A DNA stretch of 64,000 bases from the NCBI RefSeq assembly GCF_026262505.1, contig NC_067203.1, positions 14,768,392 to 14,832,391 on the forward strand. The letters run 5' to 3'. The notes beneath the pieces are model-generated. The model made no database searches, was not told the origin of the DNA, and worked only from the letters and a program-made list of their open reading frames with translations. Origin of the DNA: Trichomonas vaginalis G3 (lineage: Eukaryota; Parabasalia; Trichomonadida; Trichomonadidae). Of this stretch, positions 16,634-26,618 are shown piece after piece. Both the position numbers and the translations under genes were made by a program. Position 1 is the stretch's first letter. The number at the start of each line of letters is the position of its first letter.

Positions 16634-19600
16634 ATGTATCGGAAGTTGTCTAAGTTAGAACACTCGGAAATAAAACAACTTCTTACAGAAGCTAACATAG
16701 AAGTAGCAAAACATTACGCAACAAACAAAAAAGCACTCGCTGACATCCTCAATGACTATAATGGTGCAATAAGTTATGATAGAATTCATGAGTTCATAAA
16801 GCCGCAACGCGGCGAGGACGAAGTCCATGCAATAGCATTTCCTTTAAATGACATTGCTATTGACTTATATCATAGACGTTCAGTACCTCATGAAGTAAGA
16901 AGAGAAATGTTTGACATAACAAATGCAAACGTTGGTCATACTCGTAAAGCTCTTTCGCATGATGTTCGTCAAGAGATGTTTGACATAACAAATGCAAACG
17001 TTGGTGAAACAAGAAGAAGAGACGACACACTGAAACAACAGAGAAGAGAGATGTTTAAGAGCGCTATAGAACAAGTTCGCAAAGCTAACGATGTCATTCG
17101 TTCCATTGACGACAAACCAAAAGAAGGTGAGAGATGGTTAAAGAAAGATGAAGAGAATAGGAAGAGAAATGTGAAGTCAGGCAATAGACTCATTGACTTT
17201 AACATCGAAGCTTTAGATGAACCAAACAGAGACTACTTACACAAACATTTCGGTAAGGTTTTCATGAGACTCTTAGAGAAAATTAAAATAAACTCACAAC
17301 AGAGATGGATGGTATGTTATAAACTTGGTGGAAAGTATGAATGTTCTACGTTAAACCTCAATAATATTGGAACATTACTACATCAGCTCTTGAAGGAGAA
17401 CTTTATATCAGAGATAGAAGCAAATGCTGCAGGTATTGTTGAAATGCACTATGACTTCTTCTTGACAAACATAAAGAATCTTACCGAAATAAAGATGTAT
17501 GATTTAACAGAATATGAAGGCTTAACGATGTCAGATGTAAAGAAAGGCAAACCAAAAAAGAGACCATATAGAGATGAAAGCACACTGACAGAAAGACAGA
17601 AAAGATTATTGAACAGACTTAAACAAACAGGAGATAAACAAGATATAGATGACTTCTGGAATGAAATCCTTGGTGAAAAGAAGTTTTATAAGAAGAGAAG
17701 CGGTCAGTTCTGGAAGTATCTTTGCACATTACCTATAAATCTTGAGCGCTACCAAATTTTCAATGAATTGAACAAAAGAACTGCAGCACTTATGACAGAA
17801 GACAATTGTTTCGTTTATGCTTGCATTCAGGCTGGAGTAGATGAAGAAACTATTGACCACATGAGAGAAGTCATTCGTGTTAGAGACTTTCCTCAAAGTA
17901 AAGTACAAGAAATTTCTGACGCAACAGGTATAGCATTTAATGTTACCATTGGTTATTTCAATGACTCAAGACATAATGAAATAAAGAGATACATACCAAA
18001 AGAATGTGAAACTGTTAGAACTATTGACTTACTTCTTGTTGAAGACCACTACATGCTAAACGAAAGATTACCAATGACAACATATTTCATTCGCAACTAT
18101 ATAGAAATTCTCAAAGCTTGTGGTGGAATGAACATTGAGAAACAAATGAAGATTTATACAAAGAGAGAAGATAAATATGTAGTTCGTTATGATAGAACAA
18201 CACCGTTATGGGATGTTATGAAAACATTGTGGGAGTGCAAATATTTCGAACCTATTTCTTATGGAGAACTTTTCACATATACGACTGACTTATATAAACA
18301 GAACCTTGCACCATTTAAAGATTTGACATATGCTCCAAAGTATTGTGTACAACTGAAGAAGAAAGCAGAGTCAAAAGAAGTAAATAAAAATAAGTGCAAG
18401 TTCATTCCTGAGCACGTTTTCTTTGCTGACTTTGAGTGCAGTACCGATGGCTTTCATAAAGCTTTTAACATATGTTACGACAGTGAAGATGGTTCAGTGA
18501 GTGAAAGCATTTGGGGTCAGAACTGTGCAACAGAATTTTTGGAACGACTTCCTGACAAGAGTTTAATATATTTCCATAACCTCAGTTATGATATAAACTT
18601 CATCTTAAGACACATGACAGAAGTGAAAGGAACTCCCATCATTAAAGGTTCACGAACAATGCAAATAACTGGCTTATATAAAGGAAGGGCAATTATTATA
18701 AAAGACTCTTACAGTGTTATAAATAAGAAGCTTAAACTATTTCCTGCTATGTTTAACTTACAAACAGGACCGAAAGAAGTATTTCCATACAACTACTACA
18801 GCAGTACTTTGTTAGCAAATGACAACAGAACTGGTGTCATTTCTGAAGCATGTAAGTTTGTAAAAGATATTGATACATTCATGAAAAACATAGATTCCAT
18901 CAAAGGTTGCAGAATAGATGAGAAACCACTTCGACTTAGAAAAGTATAGCACATTTTATTGCAAACAAGATGTAAGAATTTTAAGAGAAGGTTTTGTTAA
19001 GTTCCGCAATGACATATTGAAAGAATTTGATTTAAACGTTTATGACTACGTTAGTATTTGTTCAATTGCTAACAAATTATTTGAGAACAGAGTGTACTTC
19101 CCGAATGGAAATTTATATGACCTCTCAAATAAACCAAGAGAATTTATTTCACGCTGTATTCAAGGTGGAAGATGTATGCTGTCAGATAACATGAAACAAA
19201 AGAGCGAAAAGAAACTCATTGCTGATTTCGACGCTGTTTCATTATATCCATCAGCTATAGCAAGACTTTATACTTTAGAAGGAATTCCAAAGGTTATGAA
19301 GGATGAGATGCTAAGCACAGAGTATCTCATGAGACATTTATTCGATGACGACCAAAAGGAACCCATTGGTGAAAAGTTTATGTCTGGCTTCTTTGTTCTC
19401 ATTAAGATAACAGAGATTGGAATACATAGACACTTTCCTTTAATAGTTTGTGACCCTGAACTAAATCCAGAACTTAACGTTCCCAGAAGTTCAAACACTT
19501 GCTGTTTAATGTATGTTGACCATATAACATTACAAGACCTCATAAAATATCAAGGTGTCAAATGTGAAGTGTTGCAAGGATACTATTACGATGGAAACAG

Positions 19601-20486
19601 AGATATTAGAATAAGAGATGAAGTAAAGAAGTTGTTTGAGTTAAGGTTAAAGTATAAGAAAGAAGGAAATCCTTTGCAAGAAAATATAAAGCTCATTCTG
19701 AACAGTATTTATGGCAAAACTATTCTATCTCCTATTGAGTCAAAAATAACCATAGTAAATGACAAAGATGCTATAAGATATGCCATCAGAAACTACAACC
19801 ATATAGTGAAGTTCGAAGGTTTGGATGGTTCAGATAAAACTATTTTCAAGCTAACGAAAAGCATTTGCAGACACTTTAACTTCTGTCCACTTGGTGTTAA
19901 TATTCTATCTATGTCGAAGAGAATAATGTGTGAAGTATTCTGTACTGCAGAAGATATGGGACTTCAAATCTTCTACCAGGACTGTGATAGCATGCATATT
20001 TTCAATGAAGACATACCAAAGCTTGCAGCAGAGTTTAAGAAGAGATACGGTAGAGAACTTATTGGTAAAACATTAGGTCAGTTCCATTCTGACTTCGCAG
20101 AAATAACACCTGGAAAACAAAGTTTAGCATACAAGTCAATATTTTGTGGAAAGAAGACTTACATAGACTTACTCACTAACGATTTAAATGAAGTTGCATT
20201 CCATGCACGTTGCAAAGGTGTCAAACAAGACGTCCTTGCTTTAACAGCAAATGAAATGTTTCCTGAAGCTATACAATGCTATTACAATGAAGATAAGAAC
20301 ATTCACATACCTGTTGGAACATATGACAAAGACTCTGAGTTCAGTTTAATGAAACTTTACAAAGCACTTCATGATGGTCAAGAGATTGGATTCGACTTGT
20401 GTAAGTCTTCTAGTCCTTGCTTTGCTGAAAAGTTTAACTTCTCAATAACGACTAAAACAAGCTTTATTCGTAAGTTGAAGTTCTGA
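16634..20486 (+). pseudogene. Polinton protein-primed family B DNA polymerase
   Basis: The hallmark gene of Polintons. Exonuclease motifs: FFADFECST (Exo I) and YFHNLSYDINFIL (Exo II). Polymerase motifs: ADFDAVSLYPSAIA (motif A), KLILNSIYGKTI (motif B), FYQDCDSMH (motif C) and a later KGVKQ. A long N-terminal extension includes two copies of EMFDITNANVG with a basic stretch and may hold the terminal-protein or accessory region. The enzyme would copy the element from a protein primer at the TIR ends. The gene is broken in this copy of the fossil. Confidence 0.93.
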
Positions 20487-20570
20487 GGTCATTTATTTTT
20501 GTCAGCAATGAGGTCATGAATGAGGTCATTCGTGATAAAAATAATGAGGTCATATATTTTTGTCATTTAT
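20487..20570 (+). repeat. four short GAGGTCAT repeats between convergent genes
   Basis: TGAGGTCAT occurs four times in under 80 bases, twice followed by (A/T)TATTTTTGTCA. The region sits between the ends of the polymerase gene and the minus-strand HNH gene. It could be a terminator or a protein-binding array; nothing else is seen. Confidence 0.7.
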
Positions 20571-21139
20571 GTATAACCATTGTCTCTCTTAAACTTTGCA
20601 ATAGACAGCTTTGTTCTTCTTCCTTCTACATCTGTAATGTTTATATAATCTTTGCTATACTGTCTTAAGACATTCATTCGTCTGTATTGATTCCCATGAA
20701 ATAGTAAAAGGCATCTTCACTTGGGACATAGTAGTTTCTCTAACGTGTGATATGAGTATTGTATAATTTCAACAGCGTCTTCAGGAAGAGAGTCAACAAT
20801 GTCAAACCAATAGCCATTTGAACCAGAAATATTTCTCATGTTTTCTCTTTTTGTCGTCCATCTTAAGTTCGAGATATGAAAGTCTCCTCTGTCTCTGTTT
20901 ATATGGTCTACTTCACGAAGTCCTTCAGGGTTCGGAATGAAAGTTTCTGCAACTATTCTATGTTTCATCAGCTTGTGTTTGTTTAAATTTACACAAATAT
21001 AACCATCTCCTTGGTCAAACTCACTAACAACTCTTTTATTGCTTATACGTCTAATTGGATAAGGGTACTCTGAAAAGATTTCATAGTCATTGTCATGTTC
21101 GAGTGTTTGCCAATGTCCTTCACCTTCCATGCCTTTCAC
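20570..21139 (-). pseudogene. HNH endonuclease (NUMOD4-like) in the Polinton
   Basis: The open part from ATG 21139 contains HRIVAETFIPNPEG, LREVDHINRDRGDFHI and LRWTTKRENMRN, the classic HNH fold of phage and viral homing endonucleases. A NUMOD4-like N-terminal part carries GHWQTL. The downstream sequence to about 20570 has a helical DNA-binding look (RRTKLSIAKF). Such enzymes are often free-standing passengers in viral genomes. The start follows TTTTTATTTGAGTG, shared with the TIR gene. Part of a fossil Polinton. Confidence 0.8.
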
Positions 21140-21180
21140 TCAAATAAAAATTTTCAGAAAAAATAAAACTAGCGTAGATT

Positions 21181-22035
21181 TTACAATACTGCGATGGTAG
21201 AGTTTAAGAGTTGTGCTTCAATGTAGAGACAGTCCTTATGGTCTGGAGGTAAGAACACTGGACAGTTATGGTCATGAGTGGAGAACATGTCTATCCAAAA
21301 CTCACGATTGAAGCCAGTTAATTTATAGTATTTAGGGTTAGGAAGTGGTGAAGTTCTTGTATGACCAATGAACTCATTTTCAACTCCCTTACTTAAGTTT
21401 GAATATAATATAGCTTGCTTTCTATCCCAAATGCCAGGTGTTACAATCTTTGAAAATTCATTTTTCCTCGGAAGCATTGCATCATAATTGAAAACATTCT
21501 TGAAATCATCATTTGGTTCAGAGATTTGAAATCTTATACGTAATGGATTTTCTTTTTTTAGCTACTTCATTGAATGGTGAATATATAACAAACTGACAGT
21601 CATGAGTTCCATCTTCATTTTCATTAAATTCATAATGAAAGTCTATAAGTTGTGGCTGACTACCTTCTTCTTTCAGTTGTGCAAGAAACTCACGCAAAGG
21701 CTGTAAAGTTTGTACTTCAATGTTAAACTTTTTCTCGAACATTTCATTAAATGAAATCATACATTGCAACAATGTTGTATCATCTTTAAAGTATTTGTAT
21801 ATGTGAATGTTTTGGGCACTTAAAGACTGTTCGTCATTTTCTATCTCGACTTGAAGTATAAAGTCAACCTTTCTGAAAGCACGTGTTTATACATAGATGT
21901 TATGCCAATGTACTTCTCTTCATTTATGTTCACAATCCAGTCTGTTGGAAACTTAAACGTTACTCTGTTCCCCTTTATTTTGACGTCAGGGTTTTCACTA
22001 CTGAACGCAACAGATAAAGGTATTTGTCTATACAT
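21181..22035 (-). pseudogene. Polinton penton/minor-capsid-like gene
   Basis: Minus-strand coding region starting at ATG 22035 (MYRQIPLSVAFSSENPD). The phrase VTFKFPTDWIVNINEEKYIG and later segments (IDFHYEFNENEDGTHD, NREFWIDMFSTHDHNC) suggest an all-beta structural protein. It sits close to the major capsid candidate. The penton assignment is inference from size, fold style and position. Part of a fossil Polinton. Confidence 0.5.
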
Positions 22036-22061
22036 TTAATTCGGATAAAAATAAACCATTT

Positions 22062-22313
22062 ACTCTTTCTTTGCTTCAGCTTCTTTAGCTTTTGCTTCGG
22101 CTTCTTCTCTAGCTTTTTTCGCCAGCAAACGTGGGTTCTTCTGTCTTCCAGCAGCTAATGTTGTTTTTCACTAAGTTTTCTCTTTGGTCTCTCTGGCTTT
22201 TTTCTGTTTTTGTTCCTTCAGTTCGGATAAAATTTGCTCACGAATTTCTTTCTTCAATGCTTCAACATCTATGACCCCTTGGGTCTTGTCCGTAGGGCTT
22301 GTCTGAGTCATTT
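22062..22313 (-). pseudogene. small charged Polinton protein
   Basis: Minus-strand coding region starting MTQTSPTDKTQGVIDVEALK, with a predicted coiled coil and a Lys/Ala/Glu-rich end (REEAEAKAKEAEAKKE). No family recognised. Part of a fossil Polinton. Confidence 0.4.
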
Positions 22314-22356
22314 GACTGCAGATAAAAAACAAAATTAAAACTTTAACCGATGTAAA

Positions 22357-22578
22357 ATGAGCTTGTCAAAATCAGAGCGAGAGTCTATTATATTAAATGA
22401 CGCAAGAGGAATACAACATCCTTTCTATTACGTAAGTCAGAGTAAAGATGGTAAAATATACGTAAGAAAAAGAAAGGTTCCATTAGCGAATGCAGAGAGC
22501 GACAACATTAAGGTGTATGGCAAGGGTGAAGTCCACGAAGCCCATTTAAGCCTTCTATTCAAACTGAAAAGTCAATAG
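22357..22578 (+). CDS. small Polinton protein, unknown
   Basis: 73 residues starting MSLSKSERESIILNDARG, with a basic segment (YVRKRKVPLAN). The leader before the ATG (AACTTTAACC, ATGTAAA) resembles that of the integrase gene at 9440. It may be a short structural or core protein; proline- and lysine-rich coding-like sequence continues to about 22790. Part of a fossil Polinton. Confidence 0.4.
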   Translation: MSLSKSERESIILNDARGIQHPFYYVSQSKDGKIYVRKRKVPLANAESDNIKVYGKGEVHEAHLSLLFKLKSQ

Positions 22579-22818
22579 AAACCAGAAGAAAAGAAGCCAG
22601 ATGTACTTTCAATAACGAACCAAGAGCTTATTGCAAAGTTCGTGAATTTCATTGAAAAACAAACCGAGTCAAAGAACCCTGACCCACCAGTGAAAGAAGT
22701 TGAGATAAAGAGAGAATGTACAGTTCATTGAAAATGTCAAGAAACAACTTCCACCACGAATGCCAAGAAGAAGAGTGAGAATAATGAAGTAAATAGATAT
22801 TTTTATCCGAAGTAATAC

Positions 22819-24393
22819 ATGCAGAACGAACAGTTAAACGAATTTACTCCAGCAGAGCATATTCATCAGATTCGCTCATATTTCGATATCATAGACAATG
22901 CAGTTCAAATTGGTGACACTAATAGAAAATATTCTGACGCAAAGATTCCATCACAACCTGGAACTGCTAAAGATAACACATGGGTAACATTCAATCTCTC
23001 ACCTCCTGGTGAAAATATGTTGGACCTTTACAATACATTCATTACGTATAAAATGGAAGGTCAATTTATTGTAGATAAAGAAATTGGTTCAGGTTCCAAT
23101 AAAACAAACCCACCAGGATTTTGGATTGGTTTCGATGACGCTTTCTATGCAGTTGCTGGATATCAAATCCTTGCAAATGGTCGTATCGTATATTCTCAAG
23201 ACAACGCAAGAGAAGAAGCATATATAACTTCAAACTCACAAACTACCGAACAAATAAAGAAAGTAGATGTTTTCTCAAAGACTCGACATGAAGATGTATG
23301 GAGTCATTCGGGAACATGCAGAACAGGACAAATTGTTAGTGGTCCAATTACAGCAGGAAAATCATTTGATTTTAAGCTTCGTTTAAGAATTCCTGTTAGA
23401 AGATTCCTTCCATTAGAAGCTATTCGATTTATTCCAGCTTTTGCAGGAAACATTCAGCTTAAAGTAAAGTTCAGTAGCGACGCCTTACAATGCACATCTA
23501 TATCTGTAAATGATATCATTGCTTTCAATCCAACTCTTAAAGTTGCATTTGCTTCAGATTCAAATCCACCGACAAATAAATTTGTTCCATGGAATGAACC
23601 ATTCACTATGATAACGAAGGCAGTAGAAGCTAGTGGAACAGTTACTATTACAACTGTAACCCAGCAACTATTTCGAACAAAGATGGATTTTAATGAATGT
23701 TTCATTCATCCAAAGTCATTCTCTTTAGACCCTAACATTTATACAGAACTTGTAGAACATTATACAAACGAGGCTTTATGTTTTCCTGTTAAAGTTATGG
23801 ATTGGATTCCTATGGACGGTTCATTCTCAAAGAATACAGATAGTTCAAGTGCAACATTTACAGCAGCTTATACGCCTATTAATGTTAAAAGTATTTGGGC
23901 ACTATTTAGAAAGAAAGACAACTATTATGTTAATTTTGAGAACCCTAAGTTTAAATATCTTCAGCTTTCCATGGGAGCTTATGGAAATATGCCTGCAGAA
24001 CCTGAAAAATCATATGGACCTGTATTTTATGAAATGGTTGCGAACGCTTGCAATACAAACAATGATATGATAGGATTTAATGAAGATGTTATGAGGTCAT
24101 TGGTGGATGATGGTAGTGTGGAACATAAATGGGATAGCTATGACAACACACATTTCTTATGTGGTTTTCCAACAGAAGTGGACTTTTGCTTCCAGCAAGG
24201 TCAAACATCTACTGCTCCAATAACATACAAATTGGCTGTTAAAGGACCTATTGAACTAGCAAATGAAAATGTACCAAAGCCACTTATTGGATTTATGAGG
24301 GATTGTTGCTTTGCCATTCAGGTGCGTGCTAATGGAATCCCCATAATAAGATTAGATGACTATAACTTAGCTACGGACGACAGTGAGGAATAA
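22819..24393 (+). CDS. Polinton major capsid protein candidate (double jelly-roll)
   Basis: 524 residues, whole in this copy. It is an all-beta protein of the length expected for double jelly-roll capsids of Polintons and related viruses. It starts MQNEQLNEFTPAEHIHQIRS; aromatic and proline-rich motifs such as WVTFNLSPPGENMLDLYNTF, RLRIPVRRFLPLEAIRF and YLQLSMGAYGNMP are in the style of that family. It is the largest structural gene and is followed by a membrane protein gene. The stop is TAAA. The fold assignment is by recognition, not by a structure search. Part of a fossil Polinton. Confidence 0.75.
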   Translation: MQNEQLNEFTPAEHIHQIRSYFDIIDNAVQIGDTNRKYSDAKIPSQPGTAKDNTWVTFNLSPPGENMLDLYNTFITYKMEGQFIVDKEIGSGSNKTNPPGFWIGFDDAFYAVAGYQILANGRIVYSQDNAREEAYITSNSQTTEQIKKVDVFSKTRHEDVWSHSGTCRTGQIVSGPITAGKSFDFKLRLRIPVRRFLPLEAIRFIPAFAGNIQLKVKFSSDALQCTSISVNDIIAFNPTLKVAFASDSNPPTNKFVPWNEPFTMITKAVEASGTVTITTVTQQLFRTKMDFNECFIHPKSFSLDPNIYTELVEHYTNEALCFPVKVMDWIPMDGSFSKNTDSSSATFTAAYTPINVKSIWALFRKKDNYYVNFENPKFKYLQLSMGAYGNMPAEPEKSYGPVFYEMVANACNTNNDMIGFNEDVMRSLVDDGSVEHKWDSYDNTHFLCGFPTEVDFCFQQGQTSTAPITYKLAVKGPIELANENVPKPLIGFMRDCCFAIQVRANGIPIIRLDDYNLATDDSEE

Positions 24394-24423
24394 AGGATGA
24401 ACGTTTATTTTTAAAGCTTATAA

Positions 24424-24882
24424 ATGAGTTCTTCATCAAGCTCTCGTGAACCTTCACCATCTATGAAACAAACTTTACCAAACGATTATGGAGCACCTAT
24501 TGAATATTTCTTACGAGCTGCACAATGGCAAAGAGCAGTCTCACCAAGGTTAGGTGTTCCACCAGCTCCTGTCAAAAATAGCATTTGGTCAAGTCCTTAT
24601 ATAAAATATGGTCTCCCACTAGGTTTGCTAGCTACAGCAGGAGCAGTTATGATGTTGAAAAGAAATAAAGCAAATGTTGTAAATAATACTGAAGTAGCTG
24701 AAGTTAAACAAACTCCAACACCTTCGCCAAAACCAACGCCTTCACAAGCAAAACCTTCAATGACTCCTGAACCTATGGAAGTACAAACTCCTGTTCAAAA
24801 GTCAACTCCTAAACCGACTCCAACATTTAAACCAGAACCTACACCACAAATAAATCGTAAAACTCCTGCGTTTCCTTACTGA
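24424..24882 (+). CDS. Polinton membrane protein with proline-rich tail
   Basis: 152 residues: a Ser-rich start, then one transmembrane helix (LPLGLLATAGAVMMLKR, about residues 63-79), then a Pro/Thr/Lys-rich tail (TPTPSPKPTPSQ and similar repeats). It lies 30 bases after the capsid candidate on the same strand, which suggests a virion-associated membrane protein; that role is inferred. Part of a fossil Polinton. Confidence 0.6.
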   Translation: MSSSSSSREPSPSMKQTLPNDYGAPIEYFLRAAQWQRAVSPRLGVPPAPVKNSIWSSPYIKYGLPLGLLATAGAVMMLKRNKANVVNNTEVAEVKQTPTPSPKPTPSQAKPSMTPEPMEVQTPVQKSTPKPTPTFKPEPTPQINRKTPAFPY

Positions 24883-24932
24883 AAAAAAATAACGTTATTT
24901 TTATTTAATATTAAAATTTTTATTTGATTGAA

Positions 24933-25169
24933 ATGACAAATAAAGTCACTGAAGCAATGAAACAAAAGTTTTTGGTAGAATACATTAAATCAGGAACTAT
25001 TCCAGAAGGTTTTTACATTCATACTATGAAGGATGGTAGAGTTCAGTTTAGAAAGATAAAGCAACCATTAGATAAAGAAGGAATTTTGAGAAAGATTAAA
25101 CTTCATGAGGACAATATTGCTGAACTTAGGAAGAAGCTAGAAGAGTTGGAGAAAGGAAGAGAGTTATAA
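24933..25169 (+). CDS. small coiled-coil Polinton protein
   Basis: 78 residues from ATG 24933, preferred to the upstream TTG. The middle has FYIHTMKDGRVQFRKIKQPL, which echoes the small gene at 22357, and the C-terminus is a coiled coil (NIAELRKKLEELEKGREL). Its last codons fall inside the right TIR. The leader TTTTTATTTGATTGAA resembles the TIR-gene leader. Part of a fossil Polinton. Confidence 0.5.
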   Translation: MTNKVTEAMKQKFLVEYIKSGTIPEGFYIHTMKDGRVQFRKIKQPLDKEGILRKIKLHEDNIAELRKKLEELEKGREL

Positions 25170-26613
25170 AGCAATGAATTCAACAGGGTGAAAAACAGGT
25201 GAAAAAAGAGGTGAGATCTCACCACTTCACCTAAATTTAAATGGATGTTTTCATACGTGTGGGAGTGGTGATATCATTAATTTTAAGTTTATTTTTTATT
25301 TTACTGAAAATTTTTATTTGGATGTAAATGACGAAAACTATTGAGATAACAAACTACAACGGTCATGAGTTCAAGAATTTGTTCTTCGTTCCTCGTGAAA
25401 ATACATTCTATCAGATACGAGGGAGAAAGGGTAAAGTTAGTTTGAGCGTTTATGAATAGAGATGTGAAAACTTAAATTTTATAATCCCTGGGATGCACTT
25501 TCTTCGATTTTTTTTAAATTTTTGGGATAAATTTTGACATCTTTTTTTTTGCTGGCGACCCCCCGTTTAGGGCATCAAAAAAACATGTTGTTTCGTTTCA
25601 AGATCGGGATATGTTGTGAACCCGACTTCTTTCATTAATGAAGTGATTTCTTAAGTTGAATAAAAACAAATTTGATTGAAATTCATACAAAATTTCTTTT
25701 TATCATTATTATTTAAGATGCTTTTTTATGTTGAATTGTTAATTTTTTTATTTCCACCTGGGATATTTTGAATTGGGCTAGCCCAATCCCACCTCTCAAT
25801 TTTCTCTCAATTGGGCAATGGGGATCCCATATAAAATGTATTGTAACAAAATTTTACATGCATAATATAGTACAATTAAACAACATTCTAAAAATATTAA
25901 ATTCACATCATTTACTTGAAGATTTTATATTTTCAACAAAAATTAATACAATAATTACATTAAATTGAGGAGATTTATAATATTTATTATAAATTAAAAT
26001 ATTATTACTCATTAATTTGTTGAAATATTGCATTTTAGTGGTAAAAATTAAAATTTAAGTTTACATGGAGAAAAAAAAATTTTAAATTCCAAAAAAATTC
26101 AATTGGGATAACGATAGGGACAAAAATTTAGAATCCCCATATGCTTGGGATAAAATCACATGACTATTTATGAAGGAATGAAGAATGGAAAGTTTATACA
26201 AGCAATAGATACAAACGGTAAACGTGTTTCATTAGCTTTGTCAAAACTTACTAACATTCATTTTGACAGTGACTTTGACATATATGAAGAAGAAAGTGAG
26301 TCAGAAGATTATGAGCTGTTATGTGAAGCACAGCAATGGGAGGAGTTGCAATACTTTTGTAAGTGAGAACGTTTATTTTTACATTAGTGAAGTCGTTTGT
26401 GAAAACATTAGTGAAGTCGTTTGTGAAAACATTAGTGAAGTTGTTTGTGAAAACATTAGTGAAGTCGTTAGTGGCTTTGTAAATATTTAAGGTTAAGTTA
26501 GTGTTGTCGTTTGTGTTGTAAAATATACGTTAACGTTTTTGTAAAGTGTCAAAACCGCTAAGTGGTGTACGGAGGCGCGCAGTGCCTCAGTACACGACTT
26601 AGTCATACTAACT
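25153..26613 (-). repeat. Polinton right terminal inverted repeat, carrying a hAT-like insertion
   Basis: Complement of 1196-1939, split at 25457-26166 by another element. It ends CTTAGTCATACTAACT and is followed by the TTGCA duplication. It includes the palindrome GGTGAGATCTCACC at 25210-25223, a second copy of the TIR gene (25328-26366, interrupted by the insertion) and the 24-bp array at 26380-26468. Confidence 0.93.
25457..26166. mobile_element. non-autonomous hAT-like element, 710 bp
   Basis: Inserted in the right TIR. The left arm shows the site empty, so the borders are exact: an 8-bp duplication TTTATGAA flanks it (25449-25456 and 26167-26174). The ends are short imperfect inverted repeats (TAGAGATGTGA and, reversed, TAGTCATGTGA). 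TAG...TG ends with 8-bp duplications are typical of hAT transposons. Inside are TCCCTGGGAT, CTGGCGACCCCCC and AATTGGG motifs, but no transposase frame. A related sequence begins at 63827. Confidence 0.85.
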
Positions 26614-26618
26614 TTGCA
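26614..26618. repeat. right target-site duplication of the Polinton (TTGCA)
   Basis: Matches 1191-1195; marks the outer border of the right TIR. Confidence 0.75.

Larger units (their letters stand above)
1196..26613. mobile_element. Maverick/Polinton, ~25.4 kb, fossil
   Basis: Family evidence: long TIRs starting 5'-AG, a short target duplication, a protein-primed family B DNA polymerase, a retroviral-type integrase, an FtsK/A32-like ATPase and a capsid-like gene. This combination is diagnostic for Polintons, which are known to be abundant in T. vaginalis. Without the two nested insertions it would be about 23.4 kb. The TIRs differ at only a few positions, so the insertion looks recent unless the ends were homogenised. 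The copy is broken, with roughly half a dozen or more breaks including two nested transposons; several genes, such as the ATPase and major capsid candidate, look whole. I could not recognise the adenain-type cysteine protease often found in the family. Confidence 0.95.

Noticed and set aside
25768-25968. 66-residue frame inside the hAT-like element
   Set aside because: No similarity to hAT transposase; the element is non-autonomous.
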